64,000 nucleotides of DNA from Apricaphanius iberus (GCA_028564705.1 JAPXFQ010000075.1:1488001-1552000); one strand, 5' to 3'; shown: positions 1 to 37,281, counted from the stretch's first letter. Program-made: numbers and translations. The notes: a model not told the origin generated them from the letters alone.

Positions 1-584
1 TCCACTTCAAAACTTTGCATAGCCTGTCATTTCACACGATATAAAATGTATTAAACCCTGAAAGAAAAATGCTGAAAAGTTCAAGAGCTATGAGTATTTT
101 TCATAAGGCTGACGATAGATGGATTACTAGACAAACTCGTTCTTTTTTCTTTCATTTTTTTCCTGCTTTAAACAGAATACTCACGTTTAAACAGAAAAGG
201 CTTTTTCCTACTGATTCTAGGTAGAAAACTGGCACCCTCTACTGGTTTGGGATTATAAAATCACTTTACAAACTTGTGAAAATATCCAACCCTATGGCCA
301 AATTAGTGATACTAATGGAGGGCTTTTAGTAGCCATAGAAACCTGATATTATTTGTTTCTGAAGTCAAATTAAATCTTTAAAAGCACTAAATGATGGACC
401 CAGAAGAACAGGAGCGATTGCAGGCAGAATAAGAGCCCCAGTTCAAACAGATTGCTTTATCTGAAAAGAAGTGCTAATATTCGGTCTGCATTTGTTCCTT
501 CTATATCAAACTTCTAACATTTCCAGCCACTGTGGGCTCTTGGTGTGATCGGCTTTCAAACACACACCGTCTTCGTCTCCTCAC
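1..584. other. Sequence downstream of the last visible drap1 exon
   Basis: AT-rich, with no readable exon on the minus strand and no clear minus-strand AATAAA. It fits a drap1 intron continuing past the window edge. Confidence 0.4.
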
Positions 585-3500
585 CTGTGGAACATGGACG
601 CGGCCGGCTGGTTTGTGCTCGACTGAGAGCCGTCGTCCTCTTCCCCGTAAGTCTCGCTGTCTTCGCTGTCTTCCTGTTTTCACCAGTAAAAGAAAGAAAA
701 AAAAATCCAAACACTTGCACGGAGAGCCTCCATCAACATCTTAAGGCCTTAATGTGAAGGTTATCTCCGACCTCTTGCTCCGACTCGGTTCCTGATAACT
801 TCTTGTCCTTGCCTTTGGAGCCAGCTCCCCCGTTCTTGCGACCAGATCCTGGCTTTCGACCCCTAAAAGAGAATAATAGTAAAAACCATAAATAAAAAAA
901 TTTGATAAACCAATTTTGTAACGAGACGTAAAAATTGCGACCACTTCTAAGAATGGATCATTTTTCGGTTTGTGAACTGAGTAAAGAACCCAGTAGGGAC
1001 TTCCAGGAGATTTCCAGTACCTATAAAAACAGAAGTTACTTTACAGCATAAACTCATAAGGTTATATTTACATTAAAATAGGAATTGTATGACAGAAGCA
1101 AAGGAAAGTGTACATAACCTTCCACATTTCAAACTCTTTCGATTTGTGATACAACACTATCAAATCAAATAAATTAAAAACAACCATCTTGAAACACATT
1201 TTAGGCTGATATTTTGATTCTGTTTAAATTTAATCATAATTTCTTTATTCCAAAGGGAAATTAGATCTTGTCCAACTCAAGTCCTCGAAGGATCTCTGGT
1301 AGCAGTCAATTATGCAATGTATCTGAAGTGGCCTCTGACAGAAGACTGTTTCTGTACAACATTCGTCACATGCTAATAAGCCAATATCTGGGCCGCAGAG
1401 AAAATTTCATATAAGAACAGCAGTTGGTTGGCAAGGAATACTAATCCACCTCGTTTGCTTTTGCCGCTCCTCTTTAAATCTCTGTCTGGCAGTATGGTTA
1501 GGAAGCCGGGCACCGAGACCGAGTCGGAGTTATGATGGTTGCCCATTAAGGTGGAAAAAGATGGTCTGAGCTTCCTCCTTCTCTCTCTCCTCTTTGGTCC
1601 TGCTCTTCATGCTGTTCAACTCGCGTTATTTCAGCTTTTGAGATGCTAATCAGCCGCTCCCAAATGTAAGAGCAATACCTTTGTTGCCATGGCTACAAAT
1701 TATGGTAACTGTCGCAATGGAGAAAAAGTAAGAGCAAAAAATATGCCCATGTGCACAGCTACCAAAACCAAGGGGCGGAATTGTCCAAATGTAACGTCCT
1801 GAGCAAAAAAACGATTAGGAAACGTTTGGATCAGGAACAAATCAGAACAAAAGTAACAGAGTCGCTCCACCATGAGGGATACAGCTCTAATACATCTCTT
1901 TAATATTTGTGTGAATTGTTTACTTCAGAAACATGAAAATTTCTCTGAAGGGCTTTTCTGAAAATGTGTGTAAGCCAGACTCAAGGCTGGCCATGGCCAA
2001 AAAAACATATTGGCCTCTGCCTCTTCAGATAAACTGTAAATGATAAGCTCTTGCTTTTGTTTTACTGACATCTTGACATTTCTTGCTTCTCATCTTTTCA
2101 GACGTTCCGTTGCATATCGTCCTCGCATTGTTGGTCTCTCGTTTCCCTTTAGAATACTTTACTAAAGCCAAGAACCACAGGATCCTGCTGCTGCAAAAAC
2201 AAGGCTAAATCCAGAGCGTTTCCACTATCAGAACTCCAGGGTAATTGCACCGGAGCGTTATGGGACATTTGAATAGAAATCTTCCAAATGTATTACTGCA
2301 GCCATTTTCCTTCTTCCTCATTGCATTAAGATCTGGACTTAGACTGGGTCGTTCAGACACACGGCCACGCTGTGACACAAACCAGCTCTAGCTTGAGGTT
2401 AACGCTACTTTTCTAGCAGGAAGTCTCTTTTTTTTAGCCTCTAACAGGTTTTCTAACAGGACTGGCCTGCAATAGAACCCCATCCAGTATCCCCACAGCA
2501 TGCTGCTGCCACCACCTTGAGACACCGTGAGTAACGCTTGCTGCATCCTCCGTTACATGTTCTGCTTCATGTTGATGAAGGGAGTTTGTGTAAAAAAAAA
2601 AGAAAGAAAAAAAGTGCAATCCACCGTATGACATATTTACTGATGATGTTAGATTTAATTAAATTAATTTCTATAACAGGACAAAAAACTCTGAATTAAT
2701 GAAAATCCAGAACTTAAACATCACAAATACAGAAAGGGACCGAGGAGACTATCTAATTTCCATGTTTTTATTTAGATAAATCAAGATTTTTCCAACTGAA
2801 ATTGCTGAATGGTTTCTCCTTGGGCCATTTAAAAAAAAGCCTATTTCTAGAGTTCTGAACAGGTTCTTTTCTCGCTTGTTTCTGCCTCGGCTCACGCTGC
2901 TGTCTGTTCTCATGTGTCTGAACTACCTGCGCGGGAGTTTTTCTCCTCCCCCCTCGGTGTGGTTCTCCTCCCCCTCGCCTTGCATGTCCGGGACGGCTGC
3001 CACCAGGTCTTTTAAGAAGTCAAACTGTTGCTCCAGCTCGATGCATTGCTTTCTGCAAAAATAGACGCAACCAACTTTAAAAAGGGGGGGTTTAACCCTT
3101 CTCACCTGCTTTCACTTCTACACTGAGCGGCTCAAAACATCTAGCTAATTACACCCATGAGGGTGAAATGTGCATTTGAAACAGAATTGTGGTGTTTTGT
3201 AAGATGAATCTGCAGAGATGTCAAAGCATTGGAGAGTATATAAAACTTCTGCATGTTGCTAAAATTGCGCTAGAGAAGGTTTCGGTCATAAGTTTCAGCT
3301 GAAACACGCAACAGACTCATTCCCATGCGGGAACTCACAGGTGTGACGTCGTCATCGTCTTTGCGTTCCTCGACTGGGTGACCTGGCAGGCCTTTGTGAG
3401 CAACGACTCGAGGAAGAGCTCAAGAGCTCTCGCTGAGGCTTGGATTAAGGAAAATGCAGCGGCTGCAGCTTCCCGATACGTCCGCTTTCAACTGACAACC

Positions 3501-5745
3501 GAAATAAAATAAAAAAATAAAAATTAAGACATGATTGGTATGTTTTTTTTTGCTTTTTGAATGAAATACAAAAAATAAAAAAACATTGTTGTTTTTCAGA
3601 ATTTTTATTTTAGTCTCAAAATGGAAAAAACAGACAGCAGGACTGAAAATGTTACAACATAAAACCCTGCAAACACGTGGCCCTTTGGCTCTTACACCAT
3701 TGAACCATGACTTAGAAAAAAGTTTACCGATAATATCCTTTAGAAAAATATTTCAAAACTCAAATGTGTTTTGAATGCATCCGTTAGGGCTGAAGAGTAT
3801 TTAGAAATTAAATTTACAATTTTTTTTTTTTTTTTTTGTCAGACCAAATCTACTTTCCGATTTGAGTCGATTTATTTTTTCTTACCTGTATTGTGTGTTC
3901 TTAAAAATAAATTGCAAGTGAAAAAAAGTTGTAAAGTATTCTAGTATAACAAGCTAGTAGGCCCTGTATGGGTTGACACCATTCTTAGCTTTGGAAGTCC
4001 AGCTGATGCACTGCTTAAAAAATATCGTAATTTTCCAAAAATTAAATCTTGCAAAGCAGAAAACACGATTAATTGATAATATTGCCCAACCCTAGTATAA
4101 CTTGGAATATTTTTCAGGTGTAATAAAGTGAAACCAGCTACATGAAGCACAGCAGTATACCAAGTAATATTACTGTCAGAGTATGTTTCCCAGTGCATCA
4201 GATATATATTGTGATTTTCAAAATTTAATTTAACAGTAGAAAAAATGTCACAGCATCCTAAACACTCCAACCAGTTTCATCCATAATTCCATCCAGTTTT
4301 ATTACTTGTTCTAGTTGATCCTCTGGAATGAAGGAGGTGAAAAAAGCCACAAACTACCGGTCATACTTTTAATTTTACTGGCAAATGACTTGTGATGTCT
4401 CAGAATTCCATTGAAATTCTTAAAAACAAAAATAAATTATTTGCTCTTCAATATCGATACAATATAGTGACATAAAACAACGCGATATATTAGCATCTCT
4501 ATATTTTCTTACATCCCCGATATGTATGTAGAACTTTTTCTTTTTTTGCATGCTGCAACACATATCAGCACATTCAAACACACAGAAAGAAACAGCTCAC
4601 TGGTGTTCAAATATGGGATAGTTAATTGCTGCAAATTAAGAGTTCTTAAATAAAAAAAGAAAAGAAAAAAGGAATGAATAGTAGGGATGCACAGATACCG
4701 ATATTGGGGCCGAAACTGTTCGTATGTACTGTATCAGTGTTGGTTAAAGTTAACCGATACCATTAACTGATTACTGAAATGTGTAGACTCTACAAAAATT
4801 TCGCATAACATTTTTTTATGTTTCACTTTCATTTTTGTTTTGTTGTCATTTTTATTAATATTCTTTTTATTTTTATTTAATTTACCATCATTTGTTGTAA
4901 CAAGAAGAGAAGAAAATAAAACCTGCCCTCCAATTCATTGCATTTTTTTGTGTTTTAGAAGTATTGGTACTCAGTAGGCCTATCTGCAAGTACTCAAATC
5001 CAAATATTGGTAGCGTGTCGGTTTGAAAAAAAAAAAAAAAGTGGTATCGTTGCATCCCTAATGAAAAGGTCTGGATCCATAATAACAAAGCTCTTATGTA
5101 TAAAACACCTGGCACCAAAAGGATACAGATTATAACAGGAACTGCTGCAGCCACTTTGCCTATTTCTTCATCTGTCTGCATGATCTTCTTAATCCTAGCC
5201 TGAAAGAAGAACAGATAGGATAACATTTTTATGCAAAGTCAAATTTCCGAGCCTTCTTTTTGCATCAACATCCAAACTGTCCAAATAAACAAACTGTGCA
5301 GGTATGTTATCGTGAAGTTTCGGTGGGATGTGCAAGATGCAGCGCATACATAGACAGCTCTTTTGCAGCCGCAAAGACTCACAAATACTGACATTTCTTC
5401 AATTAAGCCTGGGTTAGCCATCCATGCTAAAAACAACGACTTCTGGTAGCTAACAGGAAAGTAAAACCCATGAGAAATGTGTTAGTTAGCTAATTCAGAT
5501 TAATCTAATACTTCTTCACACTAACTTTTGAAAGTTTTAGCGAATACTTCCGTTAGCTCTTTTATTTTATGTTTTTGCTTTTTTATGCAATAAAAACAAA
5601 ACCGAAGCCACTTAAGTTTAGCTACAACAGATAGCTTTTCATTTCAACTGTTAGCAAGAGTGAGCTAGTGCTGATGCCGGTAGAAATCAACGTCTTAACT
5701 CACCGGAGGAAATCTGGCGTTGTATTTCTTCTTTTTGCTGGGCAT
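585..5745 (-). CDS. drap1: Dr1-associated corepressor (NC2-alpha), 3' end probably off the window
   Basis: NC2-alpha pairs with Dr1 (NC2-beta) through a histone fold; the dimer binds TBP on promoter DNA and blocks TFIIA/TFIIB entry in the nucleus. Coding exons read on the minus strand are 5704-5745 ([14 protein letters not shown]), 5127-5199, 3339-3432, 2927-3052, 772-862 and 585-673. Phases join in frame and all junctions are GT-AG. The histone fold runs from about residue 10 to 80 ([20 protein letters not shown], then [20 protein letters not shown] and [20 protein letters not shown]). It is followed by a basic [12 protein letters not shown] linker and an acidic [15 protein letters not shown] stretch. 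The start ATG has A at -3. The last exon ends in a strong donor (CAG|GTGAGG); reading through it gives a stop after MFHR. The human protein has a longer Pro-rich tail, so further exons probably lie left of position 1. The donor at 771 (GAG|GTCGGA) is weak. 172 codons are visible. Confidence 0.95.
863..2926. other. drap1 intron 4
   Basis: Intron of about 2.06 kb. It holds a segment at about 1286-1640 that is homologous to part of ppp1cb intron 1 (see findings). Otherwise it is AT-rich unique sequence with no exon or complete transposon that I can support. Confidence 0.7.
1286..1640. repeat. Segment homologous to 53290-53950, copy 1
   Basis: Shares ordered blocks with ppp1cb intron 1 in the same orientation: a TCTGGTAGCAGTCA block, a CTAATCCACCTC block followed by TGCTTTTGCC, and a CTTCCTCCTTCTCTCTCT block. 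Family unknown; it could be an old interspersed repeat or a duplicated non-coding element. Confidence 0.6.
4682..5060. mobile_element. hAT-like MITE (TAGGGATGCA family), copy in drap1 intron 2
   Basis: Begins TAGGGATGCACAGATACC and ends GGTATCGTTGCATCCCTA, so the termini are imperfect inverted repeats. The flanks ATGAATAG (4674-4681) and ATGAAAAG (5061-5068) match at 7 of 8 bases, as expected of the 8-bp target duplication made by hAT transposases. There is no coding capacity. It ends 66 bp from the splice donor of drap1 exon 2. Confidence 0.8.
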
Positions 5746-7365
5746 AATTAAATAAACTTTGTGGCTAAAGTAAAATAAAATACAAAAAACGCTCGGAATT
5801 TTAAGCATATACCATGAACAATCCTCCTCCAGCCCCCGGCTAACTTGTTAGCACCTTGTCGTCAGTCGCGTAGCTTCGGTTCCGCGAGGTCTCAGCGCCG
5901 TTGTTAACCTCAAACAAACGAACTCTGTTCCGCTGTTTTTTTTCTTCAGAAAAAAGTCACATTTCACTTCAAAATTTCACGTTATTATATTATAGTTAGA
6001 AATATAACCTACTAATTGTGAAGGAAATGTACCAAACGCGTTCAATTATGTTTTTGTCATTTGTATGCGGAAACAGCTTACGAAGAAACTTGGTGAGAAC
6101 AAAAACGAGGATAGGCCTACTCATTTTAATTTTTTTTAAGTATGTATCTTTACAATTATACACTTGCAATGGCAAAACATTTTAAAGGGAAATCTAACAA
6201 TTTGTAAAAAGGGACAGATATTCGAGTTACAGCAAGGCTGCGTCATCGAGCTGATGAAGTTGGTATCTGAATCAAGGTGTGCTTGAAATAACTATTTTTT
6301 GTGAACAAATCTGGATCACCTGTAATACTGTTTGGTCTAAGTCTTTTTACGGTGAGTACAAAATACAATTATGTTGGCCATATACATAAAAGTGACCTAG
6401 ACATATACATATCGAATGTACTCGTACTTGTTAAAGTCAACAGATACCATGAAGTGATACTTTAAATGTGGAATATGCAATTATTTCACAGGAAATGTTT
6501 ACTTTTCACTCGAAGTTTTAGTTTTGTCTTCATTTTTAAATCTAATTCCACATTATTTTTTGCAGAGAAGAAAATAAAACCTGTCCTACAATTTATTGCA
6601 GTCCTTTGTATGGTAGAAGTATTGTCAAGTATATATATAGGCTATATTCCATTACACAGGTAGTCCATCACAGGAAGGCTTAGAGCCCCCAAAGTATTGC
6701 TTAGCTTGCGTTACACAGGTCTGTTACATTCAGTTACAACAAAGTAGGCTAATAATAAAAATCAAATAATTTTTTAGGTAATTACTGTTGAATAATTCAG
6801 CCCAGGTTTGACTAGTTTAAGTGATACAAAGACCACACAGTCTTTAAAAAAACCACACAGAAATAGCCCTTTATTAAGGACAAAATCAGAGGCTAACTTC
6901 AACAGCGTCGCCGCGGCTGAGCGGAAGTGCCACACTGGCTGACGACGTGAGCTACAACAGGTAGACAAACTATCATTAATGCTCCATTTCTCATGACTTG
7001 TTTACTCCGAAGACTGGGTGTGTATTTTATAATGTCTGAAGCGCTCAAATGTTTTGTTGGTTTGTGCTCTTAGCGCATATTTACCCAAAAACAGAGTTTG
7101 TATTTGTTTTAAAGTGGCTAGCTTAGTCGACCAGCTGCGACTGCAAGACGGGGGTAATTTTTTTGTATTCCTTTATTCAAATTTAAGTCGTTGGCGTAAA
7201 AAGACGAGGTTATAGCAGGGAGAAAACTTTGGGTTGAACTCTGTTTATTAATTGTTAGTTGTTGAGTTTTTAGCCAGCAGTAATGTTGGAGTAGCACTCA
7301 GTAGTTGTTTTGGATCTCCCCAGGAACCGTCAGCAATCAGTGTCGGCTCCACACTTGACGGTATC
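5746..7365. promoter_or_regulatory. Head-to-head intergenic region between drap1 and C11orf68 homologue
   Basis: Start codons lie 1.6 kb apart on opposite strands, so promoters for both genes must lie here. The flanks near 5840-5910 and 6900-6960 are relatively rich in CpG and GC; the middle is AT-rich and holds a decayed MITE. The sequence before 7323 reads like an intron end (CTCCCCAG|GAACCG), so the plus-strand gene probably has a non-coding first exon near 6900-7020. No TATA box stands out. Confidence 0.5.
6400..6650. mobile_element. Decayed copy of the TAGGGATGCA MITE family
   Basis: Matches the interior of the 4682-5060 element (CAGATACCAT...GTGGAATATGCAA...TTTCACAGGAAATGTTTAC...GAGAAGAAAATAAAACCTG), but the terminal inverted repeats are not recognisable. 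Confidence 0.55.
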
Positions 7366-8106
7366 ATGGAGGAGGAAGCCCCCGTGGAAGGTGAGGCGGT
7401 CAGCCCCCTGTCCGCAGAGACCTACGCCGCCGAGGCAATGGCCGCGGACATGGACCCCTGGGTCGTGTTCGACTCCAGACGGACTCCAAGATCGGAGTTT
7501 GACGGCTGGCTGGAGAGCAACAGACCCTCGCAGGTGTACAGGTTCGGAGACGAGGACAGCGGACTCAGTCGGGTGGGCTGGATCGCCGTGCTGGGTCCCA
7601 ACCACTCTCCCTCTACCGGGGACGTGACGGGCCTGCAGGAGAGCTGGGACAAACTGTTGGCCAGCTCCCGTCCCGTCACCTTCCAGACGGTGAAGGAGCT
7701 GGCGCTGAACCACGGCGTGCTCTCCGGTAAGTGGCTCATGCACTTAGACTCCGGCTTTAAGTTGGACCACGCGTGGGAGTGCGTGGCCAGAGCCACCCTA
7801 GAGGGCAAGATCTCCATGGTCAAAGTGAGTCCGTACAACCCCAAGGCAGAAGGCCGGCAGGTGATCTGTACCTACAACCAGAACTTCGCGGATGAAGGGG
7901 AGGTTGTGCGGCTGGACTCCTTCATCCGGGCCGCGGGCGTCAAATGCCCGCTCTCGTACAAGCCGGACGTCTACACCTACCTGGGAATCTACCGGAACAA
8001 CCGCTGGAAGCTCTGTCCCACCATCTACGAGAGCAAATTTGACCTGGAGCGCGTGCCCAGGCGCTCGCACATCATCAACAAAGTCACCAACCTGGAGGTG
8101 ACGTAA
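7366..8106 (+). CDS. c11orf68: UPF0696 / C11orf68 (BLES03) homologue
   Basis: A 246-residue protein in a single coding exon. It carries the conserved blocks of the DUF1917/UPF0696 family: AMAADMDPWVVFDSRRTP near the N terminus, VLSGKWLMHLDSGFKLDHAW in the middle, and GRQVICTYNQNF, YKPDVYTYLGIYRNNRW and LCPTIYESKF toward the C terminus. The human protein is of similar length. Its crystal structure was reported to resemble the eIF4E fold; the cellular role is not established. I start at 7366 (ATCATGGAGG, A at -3 and G at +4). The in-frame ATG at 7252 lies in what looks like intron before an acceptor at 7321-7322. The exon is strikingly GC-rich against its AT-rich surroundings. It is head-to-head with drap1 and convergent with rela. 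Confidence 0.95.
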   Translation: MEEEAPVEGEAVSPLSAETYAAEAMAADMDPWVVFDSRRTPRSEFDGWLESNRPSQVYRFGDEDSGLSRVGWIAVLGPNHSPSTGDVTGLQESWDKLLASSRPVTFQTVKELALNHGVLSGKWLMHLDSGFKLDHAWECVARATLEGKISMVKVSPYNPKAEGRQVICTYNQNFADEGEVVRLDSFIRAAGVKCPLSYKPDVYTYLGIYRNNRWKLCPTIYESKFDLERVPRRSHIINKVTNLEVT

Positions 8107-8397
8107 GAAGGAAGATGAGGGCCGCTTTCTGCTCTAGGGAGAGGTGAACCTGTCGGTGGGGTTGAGTTGGGATCGAGTTCTTCCATTTGTTTTTGCTGAA
8201 GAGAAAAAAAAAATAACTTGAAATCTGTTGTTTGATGGTAACGTTTCTAAGTTCTGCTGGTTTCAATCAATTACATTTAGGAGACTGATTTTCTGCTTGA
8301 TGCTGGGATGTTTGATTTCTACGCATGATTTGAGGAAGTGACAAACCTTTTCTGTCCAGATTTGAGTTGTGTTCAACATCACATTTGACACTCTCTG

Positions 8398-8403
8398 AAT
8401 AAA
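8398..8403 (+). terminator. Polyadenylation signal of C11orf68 homologue
   Basis: Canonical AATAAA 292 bases after the stop codon, followed by a T-rich then GT-rich stretch (8421-8460) that fits a downstream element. Confidence 0.65.
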
Positions 8404-9677
8404 ACACATTTGAAGACCAGATTTTTTTTTCTCCTTTACATGGTCGTGGTTTTTATTGGCAAAAGTGTTATGAATCAAGATATTACAATTAACAGATACA
8501 TTTAATACCATATGTAAAAATTTAAGGTCAGCATGTTATGGTAGTCTTTACATAGTTCTGAAACTGGGGTTTACTGCAGCTTGTATGAGGTTTAGGAAGA
8601 AAGCTTATAGGAGCAGAAATTACCAGAATAAACCCTCTGTTTAATAAGCATACATACTTCTTAAAGTTCTTATAATATGGTATTTACATGTAGACCTTCA
8701 TTTGGTTTCTTGCAGCAATCAAAGTCAGAACAAAAGATTAGGGATGCCCGATGGATATGTGTCGGCGTGAAACTGGGCCGATATTGACAACGCGATGGGT
8801 GCATGTTGTAATGGTGATGAGGATTAGATAACTGATGCAGAGGTCTCAACGTGTTTGTGCTCAGAGGTTTGCTCACATTTAGCTGAGTACAATTTTTTTT
8901 AACCAGCTTGAACAAAAATACACAGACACATACAGTTTATTTAAGGAAACCGCCTCTTCCTACACAACCTTTTCAGTTTTCTAATGGAATTTTCTTAAGC
9001 TTATTCCATTTTGATGTCAAGGAAGATATTGGCGTTAAAAATGTAATCTAGTAAATTATATTGCTTTTTTTTACTTTTTTAGTGACTTTTAAACATTTAC
9101 ATACTCTTCAGCTGTTTCTCCTCTCAAAATGTCAAAATATAAGACATCTGATGTAGAGTTTGAGATACTTGCGAAAAATCCTGCGCCCTTTTGAGCCAAA
9201 CTTTGAACATAAGCGCGTTCGAGATAACACCAAACCGTATCATCACTTGCAGAGTAACGGATTTGTACGTGGAATTGTCCCCTCCAATTTTCAAGCATTT
9301 CAAAGTGTCTCGATACGTGAGTGGGTGTTGGTGGTGGGGGGCTGGAGTAAAATTTTTGGCACACTCTAGCCACCTCTGGCTGTAATATATATTTATATAT
9401 ATATCTATATATAGGCCCACCATCTCTAATTAAAACCTACAGTAATCCAAAGCGGCTCCTGGATGAAAGTAACAATGGGTTTCCATAGCCGAGTGCTTCC
9501 CAACCCTGCCCTGCATGTTTTTGATGCCGGGCCTTTGTTCTGTGGATTTGGCATATTTTGTCAGAATAGCATTCTGTAAGTCTAGTTATTGAACCAATTT
9601 TAACTAACCCACAAGTTTTATGTTCCGACCCTAAGGTCACAGAAGGAAAAATTTACATTATTTTAAATGCTTAAGCC

Positions 9678-9680
<3 letters not shown>

Positions 9681-9712
<32 letters not shown>

Positions 9713-9724
9713 TATATATATATA
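9681..9724. repeat. (TA)n microsatellite
   Basis: Near-perfect alternating TA, interrupted by a few A residues. Confidence 0.9.
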
Positions 9725-10585
9725 AAAAAGTGAAAAGTACGTTTGTGCATTAACCGAAGGTATATCATTCTGATGGGTGTGCTTTTTTGTCTGAACACCG
9801 GCTTTAACGCGCCCCATTTCAGATGGCTGCTGTTCAGAAAAAGCCGTGTAATCGGCCACCGATTGGAATCAGGTGTGCTGAAGCAGGAAAAACAACGTCT
9901 AAAACATGCAGGGCAGTGTGCCTTGAGGAGCAGGGTTGAGATGATGTTCTAAGGAGTACCTGGTGCTTTTTCTTTACAGTTAGAACAAGGGCAGACAGAA
10001 CACTCCTGTGATGACTGCTATGTAGAAAAAACAACATGCAGAACATGTTCTAGTCAGAACAGCCTCACTGACGTATCCGTCAAATCGTCTTTGGCGGGCA
10101 TGGGCTGGTCACTATGATCAACAACTGTAAAAATAACGTTCTCGTCATCTACGGTTCCAAGTTCCTTTTAATGAGATGTCCGCTGGTAGTGCTGGAGGGG
10201 AACCAAATTTCCTTCCAGGCGACACCCCTCCCCCACATGTTCCTTCCAGTCAGGTCGTTGAAGATGGGCTTCAGGAAAAACAGATGTGTGAATACCGGGA
10301 TATCGTGGTGCTTTAGAATGGTCAGACTACCGCGTCTTTGCAAATGTTTAGTGGCAAGTCATAATTTCCAGTCGTTAAAATTGCTTTTTAAGAGCTGGAT
10401 GAAATCTAAATACATTCAGTTCTGTGGTTTTTCGCTACTCTGGAAATCAGTTCTAGAAGTTTGTCCAGAACAAGAGCTGTTGCTACCTTTGGCCTCCTCC
10501 AGCTTTTCCAGTCCAGCCTCCTTTTTTTTTTTTTTGTCTCGTCTGCATCAACAAGTGAGTCTTTAAGGAGGGCTGCAATAAGCTC

Positions 10586-35697
<25,112 letters not shown>

Positions 35698-36617
35698 GGC
35701 TGTGTCCGTTCCCGCCTCACACTCCTTTTATCACACAACCTATCCTCTGTAGTGTATGTTGTATTTTTTAGCTAGGTAAAATAAGAAATACGCTGCAACA
35801 ACGACTATGTGAAGTCGAAAAACTTCTTGACAGAGCCGTTCTGTGGCCTCCTTCGCCCCACCTACATGTAAAGCGCCCCGGACAACGACTGCGAGCGCTC
35901 ACTCGTTTTCCGGTGAAAGAGCCCCAGAACTACAGCACGAAGCTCAGAGAACAAATAGCGCAATTATTTTTGCCCAATGTCTCACTTTCAAAGTCAACAT
36001 GACGACTGAAATAGTTCAAAACTCTTCTAAAGGATTTCTCAAATACACACAATGCGCTAATTTCAGGTGTGGTCCATCTTTAAACGGGGGCCTGGGCAGA
36101 ATTGTATTTAGGGGCCCACCCAACCATTGACATACCTTCAGTTTTTGTATTTTTTAAAGCTTGACTGTCATTTTTTAAATGTATGATAGAATGAATGTTT
36201 TAACTTAACACTAAAATAAATAAATAGCATCTAAGATAAAAGGCTGACTTCATAAAGAAGTTATAAAGTATTTTGTGTTTCATAAAACTTTGTTATATAT
36301 CTCAAAAAGATAAAATTTTTTCATGACAACTAGTAGTGTGTCTGGTTATAGTGACATTATTTCCCATTACAATGACATGCTCCAGAATTTCTGACCTAGT
36401 TCTGCCATTTAAACACTTCTGTAATATTTACAACTGAGAAGTAAAGGAAAAAGTCCAGAGAAGTTATAAAACATTCCAGTTTATAGTTTGCATTACCTGC
36501 TTCCTTAATCTGAAGCACAAGCAATTAGGTATTTAACTCAAAAAAATTCTGCCATGTGATATTACTGTACGTTCAAAACATTGTTCCTTTTAGAAAGAAT
36601 GTCTTTAGAAACCGTCA

Positions 36618-36745
36618 CATCCATCCATTATCTACACTGCTTATCCTTGGAATAGGGGGTAGGGGGGGCTGGTGCCTTCCGGCGTTCAACGGACAAGGGG
36701 CAGGGTACACCCTGGAAAGCTTGACAGTCCATCGACTGTCTTTTC
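36618..36745. mobile_element. Common fish repeat with CATCCATCCAT start
   Basis: CATCCATCCATTATC followed by GGGGGGGCTGGTGCCTTCC, GGGGCAGGGTACACCCTGG and a CAGTCCATCG block. This order marks a very abundant fish repeat, probably a LINE 3' end or derived SINE. Confidence 0.6.
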
Positions 36746-36878
36746 CATCAGCATTTGGACTCTCACTGGGCATGTAGGGTTAAACCTAAATGCCTAACGA
36801 AGCGTTATTTTAGTATGACAGCAGATGTGACATATCATGTCTTGAGCATGTAGCAATCATTGCCGTTTTTCTGTCCCT

Positions 36879-37281
36879 TAAGCTTGCAGCACACGAAAGC
36901 AATCTGCTGAGCTAACAGTTATTTGAGGTCGTTTGCTCAGCAGATAGCTCGCTGTGTGCGGCTAATGTTTGGTGATTTTTCTGCCTCCTGAGGCGCTGAG
37001 GTGAAAATCAAACAGGTTTGATATTTTTCCGCTCGCGAGGAGAGAAACTCGTGTTAGCAGACAACTCACAGAGTTGTCTGCTAACCTAAAATATTCAAGC
37101 GACCAATCAAAACGTGGTCTCTGATCACACGATTGCAAGATGGCAGCCAACGGAGAAGATCACATTTGAAAGATAAAGACTCGTGGACATTTTGCCAGAC
37201 TATACCTGCTTATTTGACGCGACGACGCTTCATCAACAAAATGAGTAGCAGCAGATTGCTCTCGTGTGCGACAGGCTTTAG
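36879..37281. mobile_element. Palindromic MITE
   Basis: The left end (GCACACGAAAGCAATCTGCTG) is the imperfect inverse of the right end (CAGATTGCTCTCGTGTGC). Inside, 37053-37085 is a perfect 15-bp inverted repeat around a 3-base loop (GTTAGCAGACAACTC arm). No coding capacity; superfamily not assigned. Outer limits are approximate. Confidence 0.65.

Larger units (their letters stand above)
8107..10585. other. Convergent intergenic region, C11orf68 and rela 3' ends
   Basis: Holds the C11orf68 3' UTR (to about 8430) and the rela 3' UTR, which enters from the right on the minus strand. Minus-strand candidates for the rela poly(A) signal are ATTAAA at 10167-10172 and AATAAA at about 8452-8457; I cannot choose. 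Decayed hAT-like sequence (GATGCCCGATGG) lies near 8742, and a (TA)n tract at 9681-9724. No gene seen. Confidence 0.5.

Noticed and set aside
7252..7365. Upstream in-frame ATG that would extend the C11orf68 homologue by 38 residues
   Set aside because: The added residues are unlike the family, and the DNA before 7323 looks like an intron end with a good acceptor (CTCCCCAG).
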